Origin: Protula sp. h YS-2021
Taxonomy: Eukaryota > Annelida > Polychaeta > Sabellida > Serpulidae
Direction: 5' to 3'
Assembly (NCBI GenBank): GCA_949752745.1
Contig: OX457027.1
Coordinates: 82,612,436-82,676,435, forward strand
Length of the DNA stretch: 64,000 bases
Shown: piece after piece, positions 12,741 to 25,246 of the stretch
Layout: every line of letters begins with the position of its first letter
How positions within the stretch are numbered: the stretch's first letter is position 1
Notes under the pieces: generated by a model
What the model saw: only the letters and a program-made list of their open reading frames with translations
Databases searched by the model: none
What the model was told of the DNA's origin: nothing
Made by a program: the position numbers and the translations under genes

Positions 12741-12842
12741 CTGGTCCACACTTTTGTCCAATAGAATGGTAACTCACAGCAATTTTGTGCTTAAAAAGGC
12801 ACGTGTGTCTTTGAATTTAGCATTCAAAGTTGGTCCTTAAAC
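12741..12842 (+). promoter_or_regulatory. Candidate core promoter of the cholinesterase-like gene
   Basis: Going downstream, a CCAAT box (12758-12762), a TATA-like TTAAAAAG about 30 bases later (near 12791) and an overlapping CACGTG E-box (12800-12805) precede an ATG at 12843. The spacing suits initiation near 12815-12825. It is the only promoter-like arrangement I see upstream of gene 1 on this strand, but degenerate motifs occur by chance. Confidence 0.35.
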
Positions 12843-12862
12843 ATGGATAACGATAACGAAAG
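12843..12862 (+). CDS. Candidate first coding exon of gene 1
   Basis: The sequence aaacATGG has good start context and opens an acidic frame (Met-Asp-Asn-Asp-Asn-Glu) that meets a GTGATT donor at 12863. It leaves in phase 2, while the next exon I can place (15771) must be entered in phase 0. A further small exon would therefore be needed between them. A rival start is ATG at 14661, twelve codons then GTAAGC, which leaves in phase 0 but encodes a hydrophobic segment. Neither is established. Confidence 0.25.
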
Positions 12863-12954
12863 GTGATTCACTGCTAAATTGATCAAACTATTTCACGTCG
12901 AAGCAAGACCGTTCGAGAAGTGCACTGATACCGAAAGATGACTTTTCAGGTACA

Positions 12955-13205
12955 GTAAGACCTCGTTATAGCGGCATGAATGGGATCGAGAAATTATATC
13001 ATTCTATGTCGTTATAACATGCAATTAAAGAGCACAAGATCAGTTCAATGTTTTATATGGGACTTCCTCAGGTATAGTAAGATCCCGCTATAACGGCATG
13101 ACTGGGACGGAGAAATTATGTAGTTATATGTCTTTATAACCAATATATTTAAAGAGCTAAAGATGAAGTAGTATGTGTCGTTACAACCGATGTCTTTATA
13201 ACGAG
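12955..13205. repeat. Two ~120-bp direct copies resembling transposon termini
   Basis: gtaagacctcgttatagcgg (from about 12955) and gtaagatcccgctataacgg (about 13076) open two related segments. Each continues with gcatgaatggga, a stretch like gagaaattat, and tctttataac. The ends resemble the cagt-aacctcgttata termini common in pogo/Tc1-like DNA transposons; this is resemblance only. Confidence 0.5.
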
Positions 13206-15770
13206 TTTCTGCTGAAATTTTCTGTCAGTACTACCCTCGTACCTGCTAGGCCAATCAATCGCATGGGGTAATAAGGCGGAAGTGAATTCTGCTGTTTAAA
13301 AAAGGCTTCATTTCCTTAATTTGTCTAGTGGTCGTTTTAGGATACATCATACATCAGAGGTCGAAAATAAATTGGATACCTTACATTCATATGCAAATAT
13401 ATTTGGCGAATGTGTTAATTTTTTTTATCCCCTGTGAAAATTTTTAACATGCTCCAGGCGCTCTGTTGTCCTACTTTCTGAAACGAAAATGTGATTAAGG
13501 TAAATACTCATTCTTTTGTGAGCGTCTTTTTTATCTGGTATTCGTTTAGACTCGTGTTGCTTATTGCAGGAAAAACGTCGGGTTCTTGAAGACATAAGCA
13601 CATACACACAACAAATAATCTTTCTAATTCTGTCTGTCGCCTTTTTTGTCTTTCTTTATAAGCTTTCTCTCTTCTCATGTTTCAAATCTCCAGTGGCCGT
13701 GTTGACAAAAGTTAACTGTACAGTTAACTGATTCCGTTAACTGCGCCGTTGTCATTCAGAACATCCGAAAGCAAGTGAACAAATTTGTACTGTTGAACAA
13801 ACAAAATTCAATCTAAAATTGTTTTCGTTATACTACAGAGTTAACTTTGGGGGATCACTTTGTATGAAATGTTTGACCATGCATGCCTCCAAAAAAGAAT
13901 AAAACGCGGAGATAGGGATAATTTTCACTCAGTACTCCACGTTTCAAACAAAAGGTAGGTGTTATTACGGAATTTTACTCCGCGTTTGGTTTAAGAGGGT
14001 ATATTGTTTCAAAATTAGTACTCTTTAGGTATGGTTTAAAAAAATCATGGGCACTCATGGTAACCATGTGGTACGTGAGTGGCCCTCCGGGATTTTTACA
14101 CTGCATAGGAAAATGCAGTGATTCAATATTTCAAGAAAATTCATACTTTCTTAAAATATTTTAATGAAAACTTTTTGAAGCGAATGTATTCGGACAGTCA
14201 GTCAAGATTCAATGACGTAGTGACGTGTTGTCAATGGTTACACGAAATGATATCACTGGACCATGTCAAATAATATGTTGCACGGCATAATGATACGTCA
14301 TCACTTGAGGCCAATTCATTGAAGTATCATTTTCTTAAAAAAACGTAAAGCTTAAAGCTTCAACTGTATATAATCTCAGAAGTTTAGTTGTTTAATTGTT
14401 CACCATAGCAAAAATGTTAGCTCCCCCTCTATTAACGCAAGCATTAACATCGCCAGGTTATATAACATGCTGCATTTATTACCCCTTTCCTTTTGTACGT
14501 CTTATGAATGGTTTGTCGAGTTTGTCACGCCTGTAATGTATCATTGTGGATAAATTTGGTCTGAAACATGAAAACAGATTAAAACAAGACCCCTTGTGTT
14601 TTTGAGTTCATTATTCATCATATCTAAGCCCCCGTTAGCCGTAGGTTAACGCATGCAACGATGCTAGGTTACATGCTGGTGGGTGCGTCGTTTTGGGTAA
14701 GCGCATATTTTTGTGCTATTCATTTGTGTGGAAGGCATTGGACTGTCAACAATCTGCAATGTGGAGTACCACAGAACTTTCTGTGTCCTAGATATGGTCC
14801 AGCCTTTTGTCAATTATGTGGGAATAAAGCTTATGAACTTTAGCATTGTGTACACCTGATGTCCATGGTGTGACAAATGTGTATAAAGATTAGTGTTTGC
14901 ACTTCTGGTCTCATGACCTGACAATGCTAGGATCTTTTTTGCATACTGAATTAGCAGCATAAACCCTTGTATTATGGATGCCGAGATGTCTTCATTAACT
15001 TTCACCTTAGTAACACTGAATGTACAATGAAGACGAGCTTAAAGCATTGATTTTGCGGGTCTTCTAGTTTATCAGAAGCGTTGTTAGTTAAAAGTGACCT
15101 ATTGTTATTGATGTTAATGATATTAATCTTTGCTAATGACATAGATGGAAGCCCCTTACCAGATGCTAATCCTTCTGACTTTTCTATCATTTGATATAAT
15201 TGGGAAATCTGTAATTAATGACTCACAGGGCCATAAGCTTTGTACAAATATATGTTCACAGCAGAAGTGTTTAGAGAGCAAGTGTTTGAGAACAGACAAG
15301 CAATTATGCAAAATTTATTATAACACACAGAGACTGCTAGATTCATTCTTTTATTTAAAAAAAACTAAGCAAATTTTCAATGTGGCGCTGAGGAAAGTGT
15401 TATGTTGATCCAGCTTGCGTTACCAAACTGACGCCGATATAATGCAGCGAAATAGCGAAGAGGGAAAATTTGTTAGTATTTTGTACTTCTGCTCCATAAC
15501 GAGTAATGATTATGAAATTAGTTCCAAGTTGAAAAGTTTAGATTTAGTTATTTTTTTTTCTTTTATATATATATATATATATATATATTTAGAATTAATG
15601 ACCTATATAGCTGCTTTGTCTGACACTTTTAGCCAAATATCTTACGTGAATTACTTGTATATTTGTATATTTGTACATATGATATAAAGGACATACATTT
15701 TATAGTTAGAAATAGTATCTAATTTTCTAAACATTTGTTGGAGATTTGTTAAAATATATGTTGTTAACAG
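13206..15770. other. Presumed 5' flank or intron of gene 1
   Basis: AT-rich with no exon I can fix in phase. It contains a 20-bp perfect palindrome at 13710-13729 (gttaactgta then cagttaact), a (TA)n run at 15563-15591, and near 14045-14085 a reverse-strand single copy of the 55-bp repeat arrayed at 26.5 kb. Confidence 0.4.
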
Positions 15771-15871
15771 GATGAAGAAAATGCTTTGGGTAAAGATGAG
15801 GGAAGAAATGGTGACACAAAACATGATAAGAAGCTAGATGTCAAGATAAGGAAAAACAATCGTAGAAACGG
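15771..15871 (+). CDS. Gene 1 exon: cytoplasmic charged segment
   Basis: The acceptor ttgttaacag and donor GTAAGA bound a 101-base exon open in one frame only. It encodes 33 residues rich in Asp, Glu, Lys and Arg, starting DEENALGKDEG and ending KIRKNNRRN. It exits in phase 2 (GG|G) and fits the next exon exactly. An in-frame stop directly upstream and the lack of any internal Met mean the start is elsewhere. The assignment to gene 1 rests on phase, strand and plausibility. Confidence 0.62.
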
Positions 15872-18800
15872 GTAAGAACTGCCCCGTCTGTCGTCAATGA
15901 AATATCTCAGATGAAAGAAGCTCAGCTTCTTTTACGTAGCCTAGTGATGTAACCCAATAAGGGTTATTGGTCTATCTTAGAAATTCTTAGGCCTTGCCTA
16001 ATTAGGTTACAAATTAAGCAACTAAGAAGTCCGCACTTTCTTTATTCTTATGCAGAAGTGGATTAGTATATAGCATAGTTTAGTGAAAATAAATGATCAT
16101 CATGTGAACGCCTGAAATAATTGCTATATGCTCTAACTAATGTAACTGATGTAACTAACTAAGAATTTGATAAAGCTGTACATCCGACTCCCATCAGGGT
16201 TACTAACAAGGTGCACTGTTTTTCTCAGTATTAACTAAAGTATATACAGGGAATCAACATATAGACTCCTGAAGCTTTTCATCTTTCTACGATTGTATTG
16301 TATCTGACTAGCAGGGTTTTCCTTGTTGCATTTGTTAATATATAATATATATACTGCACGAATTTATAGGAATGCCTGTTATATATCACAGATCGGGCAA
16401 TATCCTATTTAAGGACTGTTGCTAGAGGTGAATGACTTAAAATTCAAAGAATGGCCCGGATGTAGCATTAAATTGAGACGCATGATGAGAAGCATCGTTA
16501 CAATGTTCTGTGTCCTTATTGCTTGAAGGAGTTCATTGACACTGGGATCAATTCTGCAGTTTGTCAGAAGCAAAAGTTCTCTCGCATCAGCTAACGCTAT
16601 TAAATTAGCTTGAACAGTATTTTGACAATGTGATATCGCATTCTTTTGATGACAATTGGATTAGTTCGATCTGAAACCAAGATGATTGATGAAATCACAT
16701 TGTAAGTGATTGCTTATTGGTTTGTGTTGTGGAATAATCCATAGCAACCTAGCTATTGGAAGGCACCCTTATTGAAGTGGACATACTCTGCATATTTGTT
16801 TGGCAAACAAATGTTCATAACTAGTTTTGTTATTCCGTGTCGCTGAGTTTATGTGTTTTATATAGATAAATATTAATTATATTTAGCTGAGTTTGGGCAA
16901 CAGATTTTGCATTCACGGCACGATGTTGATGACAGAATCTTGTACTCTTTTCTTTATCGACACCTCAAAAATGTAAATAAAATGCTACTTTTAGTAAATC
17001 ATGTCAATTTTTAACAATGAAATGTAAAGTTTTGCTTTTGTTAAATATAAGAAAAGTTCATACACACGGTGCCATTTTAAATGCATTGGTGGCTTTGTTT
17101 CATCATATCAGTAGTCGGCGAGAATTTACGCATGAACAGTTTTATAAGGTTTTGTATTGCTTGAACGTATGTTTTATCTTGTCTATGGTTAGGTTCTTTT
17201 TATGCATTAAATAATTAAGAACTGATAATAGAATCTCTACAGAAAAATATATAAAAAAAGTCATAAAAGCATTGATTAGATAAGAAAAAGATTCTATTTG
17301 GGGATAATTGAAGCGTGTATACACTATACACCCTGATTTTAATATAACAAGTTTTTGAACATGAAGAGACACACTGTTCATAAATTTTGCTTTGGGATGC
17401 TGGACTTGACCTCCACAGTTACTTAATTTTCAAACATTGTAATACGCAACAATTATATTGCAATAACGTAACTGTTATCATAAGCAAATCGTTCTATTGC
17501 AAACCGAAGAATATATCTGACACGAATAAGCATCTTCCGCGACACTCAGGGCGATTATTATACAGATGTCATTAACCACGTTTTGCATTTTCGTCTTTAA
17601 CTTTGGTGAAATGACCAGTATGAATGTTGGTGTAGTGAAGGTCTGAAATAGTCTGACTTGGTTTTCACCATGTCTTTAAACCTTAAAATTTATTTTGCGA
17701 ATAGTTTGTAGTTTTTACTCCATGATCGGGATCATTGTGTGCTGCCGGTTGTATTGAACTGAGGTTAAACGGGTATAACGGTATTTCATCACGGCTCGGA
17801 AAGCTGTACGAGACAAAAGTCACAATTCATAATGGTACATGTTTCTGGACGGCACAACTAGCAACCCTTTTTTGAATATTTCATAAATTAATTTTAATTA
17901 AACTGAGTATTTATTCAGTTATCCGCCATCCGTTATATATTAATTGTGATTTACTTTGATGCTGAATAAAATGGGTAACCAATGAAAATCTATGCAGAGT
18001 GGAATCTCAGTGATAACGGGTCCACCAATTTGATTGGACCAAAGTTGTTTTTCGGGATGGCCCTATTTGTAAGGTTGCTCATAACGAAAAACTCTCAAAC
18101 ATTAGAACTGTTGAAAAGAGGTGATATTTGTGAGGTGATATAATTATGTTAGTTTTTCATAGTTTTGATACCAATGTAGTGAGATATTCAGTGCACAGAG
18201 TTAGCTGTCTATGACTTCCTATTCAGCCTTAAATAATATTTACTACTTTTGAAAGAACATGCAGTTCAGAGCAGAAAAATAGCATTAACTGTTTTAAGAG
18301 CATATTACATAGAAGCTATGGATAGCGTTTTTAACATTTAATGCGTATTTATATAATTCAAAATATAATTGAAGATACCAATAAATCAATGTAGATCTCC
18401 TTGATTTATATGTTGCTATCAATAATTGGATTTTAGATGGCAACAATTTATTTTTGAGATCAAAAATATCAATTTACAAACTTAAAGAATCTCAAAGGAG
18501 ACAATCATTTATCTAAAATTTAGCAAACCGTCAATTGAATTTTGGAGATGACAACTTGACGTATTAATATCAATAATAACAAAACAATTTTAAGCTCAAG
18601 AATTGCCTCTTTTTGTACAGTAAAAAATTAAAAGAAAGATTTTGCATACAAGTATTCTGTATACCAGTCATTATTTTATTCACAGATGAGGGCTTCTGAA
18701 TTTTTTTTTACATAAATAATAGACTGATATTTTGATATCAAAAATTAATTCATGAGATCAAAAAAATCATTTCCAAATTTCAAAATATAAATTTAAAAAG

Positions 18801-21800
18801 TCTCATTCTAAAATAGTGATATCTGAAATAAATTCAGATTTTGCTATCAAATATTACATTTTTGCCATCAAGAATTCAATTTTAGATCTCTAAAAATCAA
18901 TTTTAGAGATCATTAAATCGTTCTTATATCAATAAATATTTCTTGATATCTATTTATTGATATCAAGAATAATTTGTTGAGATCAAGAATACATTTAGAG
19001 ATAGGAAAAATATCATTACAGACAGCAAAAATTCATTCTTGATATCGAAAAAAGGATTTTTGAGATCAAAATTAATTCTTGATATGCAACAAAATCATTT
19101 TTTGAGATCAAAAATTAATTCTTGATATCAATAATTCCCTAATCAATGTGTAAAATGGTATCCACAATGGCATTCCATTTTTATCCGGACTTCCTTAATC
19201 AACCAAAATCCGACTTTGATCCGACTTCGCGGGAGACATTTTTCCAACGTTGATGGAGCGTCGCAATGTTTGCTGCGTTTCGATGCTAGTTTTACCAGTG
19301 CGTTTAGTCTGGTGCAGTTTGGTCCGCTAATTTTCTAGCCTCTATTCGTGGTAAATTTGCGATTTCTGCCACCCCCCAAAAGGCAACTATAGCGTTTGTA
19401 TTTTAAAATTGATCTCAACATATTTCTGACAACACACGTCAATAGATTAACAGCGTATGTCAGGAGCCGATTTAAGATTGACGCAGGCAAATTGTTCGGA
19501 TTTTTGGATGTTGACATTTACATGAAATCGGTGGCGTCGTCTTGTTGCAGGCCAGTGACGACGCTAGGCGTTGGCGGGAAGCGATGCTGCGTGGCAGTCG
19601 TGGGTTTGCTGCTCTTACTGGCCCTCTGTACCGCCGTTGCTGTTTTGGTCTTTTATCTCACCAGTGAGTGTTTTATGTACTCAAAATAGTTTTATGTCAG
19701 TGTTTTGATTTGATCTGATTGATTGTACCTGACCCACCGGTCACCAGGCCCTTCAACTGGACCAAAACAGTAACGCGGAAGTTGGGGGGGGGGGGGGGAG
19801 GGGGGATGGCACTGCGACAAGACAACACTTTGGTAAAACCTCTCCATCCCACTTATTACCATCTAAACCGGTGTCATCCCACCAGCCCCACGGATTCTAC
19901 CGATCTCGCTCTATGCATCCCTTATCAGTACCCCCCCCCCCCTCCCCCACACCCATCCCCTCCGGTGTTGTCTGTCCGGAGTCACCCTGATGCGTCCCAA
20001 TGGTGAAGGGGAGAGGGGGGAGATAATTCAGTTTGTGTGTCCTATACCGCCTTTCTCCAGTAATTTGATGGTCTCCTGCTCTTGATTTATTTCGATATAA
20101 ACCACCACACCTGCCTCATTGCCCTGGCCATCTATCCATCCATACATTCGTTTCCATTTGGCCGAAAATCTGTCCAAATACCTGCGTACCCACCCTTTCC
20201 TCCCTTTCCGGCCTTGTAGTCAAATAATCCTATATAGTTATTACCGGGGCATCACCATTCCTCTATTTACTGATAGACTAGAATGGCTTCCCTCAAATCC
20301 GCTATCCCTTCCGTTTCCTCTATTTCCTGATAGACTAGAATGGCTTCCCTCAAATCCGCCACTCCTTCACATTCCACAATTAAAGTGCTTCGGGGCTTCA
20401 CCCTTGCACTGATCCACAGCACAAACACGGATATGTCATAGATCCCTCCTAGTGTTTCCTCTTATTAGACGTGTCTATGCCCCCTATCTGCAGTCCTGCA
20501 AGACACTTTGCCCCCCCATGGCCCACCCATCCACGGCATGTTTTGACCCACTCTTCCCTCCCTCCAAGCAGAGCCAGTGTTTCTTTACAGCTGCCCTTTC
20601 CCACTCCTCACTTTCTTTAGCTCTTATTCTGCCATTATGCCTTTGCTGTGGGCGTGGACCCTATTCATTAATAAAGCTGTGAGCACATACATTTAACCGA
20701 CAGAACGAGCAAGCAAAAAAAAAAAGAAGAAGAAATGGTTTGGGCAAATGCCAAGTTTATATTACATCACTTAAATATGATTTTGATACGCATATGGCAA
20801 AATGACGTAACAGTGCCGTACGCCTTAAGGGCTTAACTTAACAAAGCACAACTTGGCACTAGTAAAATCTAAAATACACCTACAATAACTAATATATTAC
20901 CGTGATAAAAACAGGAAGGATGCAGTTAAAATAAAACAATAAGAATAATAATACAATGAGAACACTTATTTAGATATAAGGATCAAGATGCTTTAAGCGG
21001 GGTGGGTGGGAGTGGAAAGCAAAAAGCAGAGCAAAGCGGGCAGGGAGAAGCGCTGTCTCCGCTACCACTAGCAATGTGCGAGTGACGGATTGCCGCCAGG
21101 CCCACGCGAAGCTATGGATGGAAATCGTGGGCTTGGCTGTGATTGGGCAGAGTCGCATGGAAAAGCTTAAATTTTGAAGTAATTAGCGGTCTGACAAAAA
21201 GAAGAAGGCGCTACCGTTAAAGATAAAGAGAAAGTGGTCAGCGCGAGTCGAGAGGGCAGCCGCTAATTAATGGCCCCCCTGCCGATTGCAGAGTCATAAA
21301 CAAAAATAAATCCTATCTGATTTATTATCACATTATGCCTTTGCTGTGGGCGTGGACCCTATTCATTAATAAAGCTGTGAGCACATACATTTAACCGACA
21401 GAACGAGCAAGCAAAAAAAAAAAGAAGAAGAAATGGTTTGGGCAAATGCCAAGTTTATATTACATCACTTAAATATGATTTTGATACGCATATGGCAAAA
21501 TGACGTAACAGTGCCGTACGCCTTAAGGGCTTAACTTAACAAAGCACAACTTGGCACTAGTAAAATCTAAAATACACCAAGGAGCCCAAACCAGCTAGAG
21601 TAGTGGTAGTGGGGTTATCTATGTAATTGTTACAGGAGTTACTTTCCATGGGGGTGTTTTAAGACATTAGCGCCTAAAACTTTCGCACACTTTGCACGTA
21701 ACTCGAGTGACGTCTTAGTATAGCGTTCATATGCATTTGAAGCCCAGTCCCCTTGGGCCTTGATAACCTCGGTTGGTAAGCCACAGGCCAGGGCAAAGGT

Positions 21801-24800
21801 GGCTCCACCCCTTCTCAAAGAGTGGCCGCTGTATTGTTTCGAATCGTAACCCGCTTGTTCCAACAGAGCGGCAAGCGTGTGTGAGAAGGCGCTGTGTGTG
21901 AGGGGCAGTGTGGAATCTCCTGATCTGTACGAAAACAGGGGGCGCTGCAGGTGGTTGTTTAGCTAACACCAGGGATCTGAGGAGGGCCGTAATGGGGCAT
22001 AAAATAGATCCCTCGATAACAGGCAGCGGAGTAATCAGTTCCCTGGAAAACGTTTGCATGGTCTTGGTGTGCTTGATACGCAGCAAAGCCGTCTTTCCAT
22101 CAAGGTGAAATCTCGGCGGCACAGATCTCGCCTACAACAATGGGACGTCTGTGTTCTTGTAAGCAAAGTAGCTTTACGTGCAAACGTGAAGAAACCGACT
22201 AAACACGCTGCCCAAAAACACAAATAAAAGCTATCGGCGAGATCGACGTACTTGTGTAAGTTAATTAAAATATCCAGTGTTATTGGGAGCTTTGTTTTGG
22301 GACCGTTCCTTTCGTAACCTCAATGCCTTTCAACACGCTGACAAGGTGATAATCGCTTATTTTGGGTGTGTAGTCAAACTCAAGATGAAGGTGTCTGACG
22401 CCCGACATGTAACAGCGAATAGAGGAGGGCGAGTGCGTGCGCGCGAGGTAAGCAGCATACCTACAGAGCGTTATCGGGGCTCCTGGAACTGCCGTATATC
22501 CAAAATACTGACAAAAACCAAGATATGTACGAATGTGAACTAAATATGCTGAGCGGGTACTTGGGGCTAAAGCGGCCTGTTTGTATGACCGCCACTCCAC
22601 GTCCAGTTTTTCTCTTGCTGTACCACTGCTGTAACAGAAGGTTTAACGCGTGACGTGACATATGGAGGAGGGGAGCGCAGAAGTCCACACGCGCTAGGGC
22701 GTAGGTTGCGGCCGGGAGGTGATCAAAGCGGCTCAGGCTATCGGCAAGCAGGTTAGAACGGGTGTTAATGTACACAGCTATAAGCCGGAAGTTGTGTGTA
22801 GCACATATAATACGGAGCGCTCTCAAGATGTCCGAGGCACACGTGTTACGAATGGAGCCCTTATTAATAGCGAATAGGGCTGCTTTGTTATCTGTCCGTA
22901 CAATGATTTTGCAATTACGCCATAGTTGCTTCCAGCGTTCAACAGCTAACAAAACAATGGCAAGTTCCTTAACATTAATATGAGCATGAGTAAGCGCCGG
23001 GGCATCCGTGGCCCAGTGGATGTACAGCCAGTCAGCAACAGCATTGCGGAAGACGAGGGCAGCACCGGCCCCAGACACACTGGAGTCGGAAACGATGTAT
23101 GCAGATTCGGGCTCGACTCTGTCTAGGAAGAAAGAAGTGCCGTTGAAATTACTGCATAGAGCGTAGAGCATTTGAAGATCTCTGCGGAGATCAGCTGATA
23201 AGCGTGTGCGATGCGAGGGACGCTGTAGCATAGACATTTTATCAATAAAACGACGCAAGCACGGTCTGGCTGCATGAATTACACGAGCTATCCAGCTAAG
23301 CTTACCGATTAGAGACTGAAGGTCTCGCTTCGTAACCTTAGTGACCTTGGCGCTCCAGTCTGAGAGGGCAACTTTTACCGCACTTAACTTTTCGGAGGGG
23401 ATAGACAGGGTTCCCGCTGCCGTATCTATGGTAACACCAAGGAATGTCAGGCGGGTGGTGGGTGAAACACATTTTTCCCAGCTGATTGCGAAACCCAGGG
23501 CGACCAGGCTGTGAATTAGAACCTGCATCGCGTCGCGTACCTCGTCTTTGTTATCGGCGCAGATGAAAAAATCGTCAATGAAACATATTATAGCATCTAT
23601 ACCCAAGCGGCGAAGTACTCTACAGACACTCTGCGTTAAGCGATGGAAAATACCGACACTGAGCGATGCACCGAACGGTAGACGGGTGTCCGCAAGGTAG
23701 GTGTCATGTGTGTCACCCTCAAAACGCCAACATAAGCCTGCCACTTCTTGCGATCTGTCACTCAGCGGGACTTGCCTGTAGGCAGATTTGAGGTCAACTT
23801 TGGCCATATATGAACCGCTTTTTACCATAGAAACAGCTGTATCAACAGAAACGAAAGTTTGTTTATGTACAGTTGCATAGTTATTAACAGATTTTTCAAA
23901 AGGCTGGGAACAGTCGTGAATCAGGCGTATTGCATCTCCCTCTTTCGGTACCGCTCCCAAAGGAGACACTATGTGTGGGCGGGTCTTAAGAATGCGGTAG
24001 CGACCTAATTCAACTTCTTTTCGTATAGCGCGATCCACCTGTGTGCGGTAAGTAACGCTGACGGATTTATTGTTACACTGGAAAGCTGTCTCAGGTACTG
24101 AGTTTTCGTCTATAATGTCAAAACCGTTCGTAATACCATTGAGCAGAAAATCGCGGTCCGGGTCATCAGCAAGGAATCGTCTCCAGTTGTCAATTTTATC
24201 AGTGAGAGGGCTCGTTCTGACACAGCTTTGTCATGCGTGCTTGTGCTCCGGGTGATTCTTAAAACAGCGAAGGCATACATGAGCAAAGCGACAAGAGGCG
24301 CGATCGCAGCCTTTTATCAGGTTGAAATTGCGGCAGATTTCCTTGCCGGTTTGAGGATCGTTCGGCATGTGGTCCCGTTTCCGTTGTGTATACTTCTGGG
24401 TACTGGTAGTGTACTGGGTAAAAATGCAGAAATTCATGAGCTCGGGATCCGGATCCCCCCACTGGAGGGTCCCCTCGAAAACTTTGACGCGGTATTCAAT
24501 GTCGAAACGCATGACACGGCTAATGGGGTATAGCGCACACATATCTGCGATTTTCTGACCGTATCGGGCGTATGCCCGAATATCCGCGATCGTTGAGAAT
24601 TCTCCCCTTTCAATTAGAGCTTCCTGAATCTTAAGATGGCCCCGAATCCACTGTGGCAGGGTCGTGTTTTCCGGGGTGATTCGGCGCGAGGAAGACACGA
24701 GCAATCTTTGATCACCTCCAAATGACAACACTTCCCGCTCCTGGCCTCCCCCATATTGCGATACATTCGTGCAAAAATCTTGCACCAATAGTGGTTTGTC

Positions 24801-25215
24801 CTTACTCTGGGTGCGAGTGGCTGTCGCTTCGGGAAGGAATCCCGCTTTCTTGCATGCTTCAATTAGTGATGCGAGATCGTGTTCTGCTGGCACATCGTTT
24901 GGGGTAGTGTTTGGCGCGCTGGCCGCCGCACCCGCGGTTTCTTCGGTGTCCGACTCCTGATCATGAGTCGTGGCGGACACCGACTTAATAGCGTTTTCGA
25001 GAGCCAAGGTCTGGCCCATGTTTAACTTAAAGGCCTTGACTTGTTTCGGGGCCATGAGTTTAATGAGGTTCAGGCTGATAAAACCTTCTTCTCTCAATTT
25101 AGAAAGAGTAGACTCCTCCAAGGAGTGCCGTTCGGCCCACTCTTTCAAATTCTCACTCATATTCTGTTCTTATCCAGGCGAGGTGAACAAAACCGATTAT
25201 GTATTTATGTTATAG

Positions 25216-25246
<31 letters not shown>

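Noticed and set aside
14661..14843. ATG at 14661 with GTAAGC donor as the gene 1 first exon
   Set aside because: The phase fits, but the encoded segment is hydrophobic and would put a second apolar stretch in front of the charged cytoplasmic part. There is no promoter-like context; kept only as an alternative.
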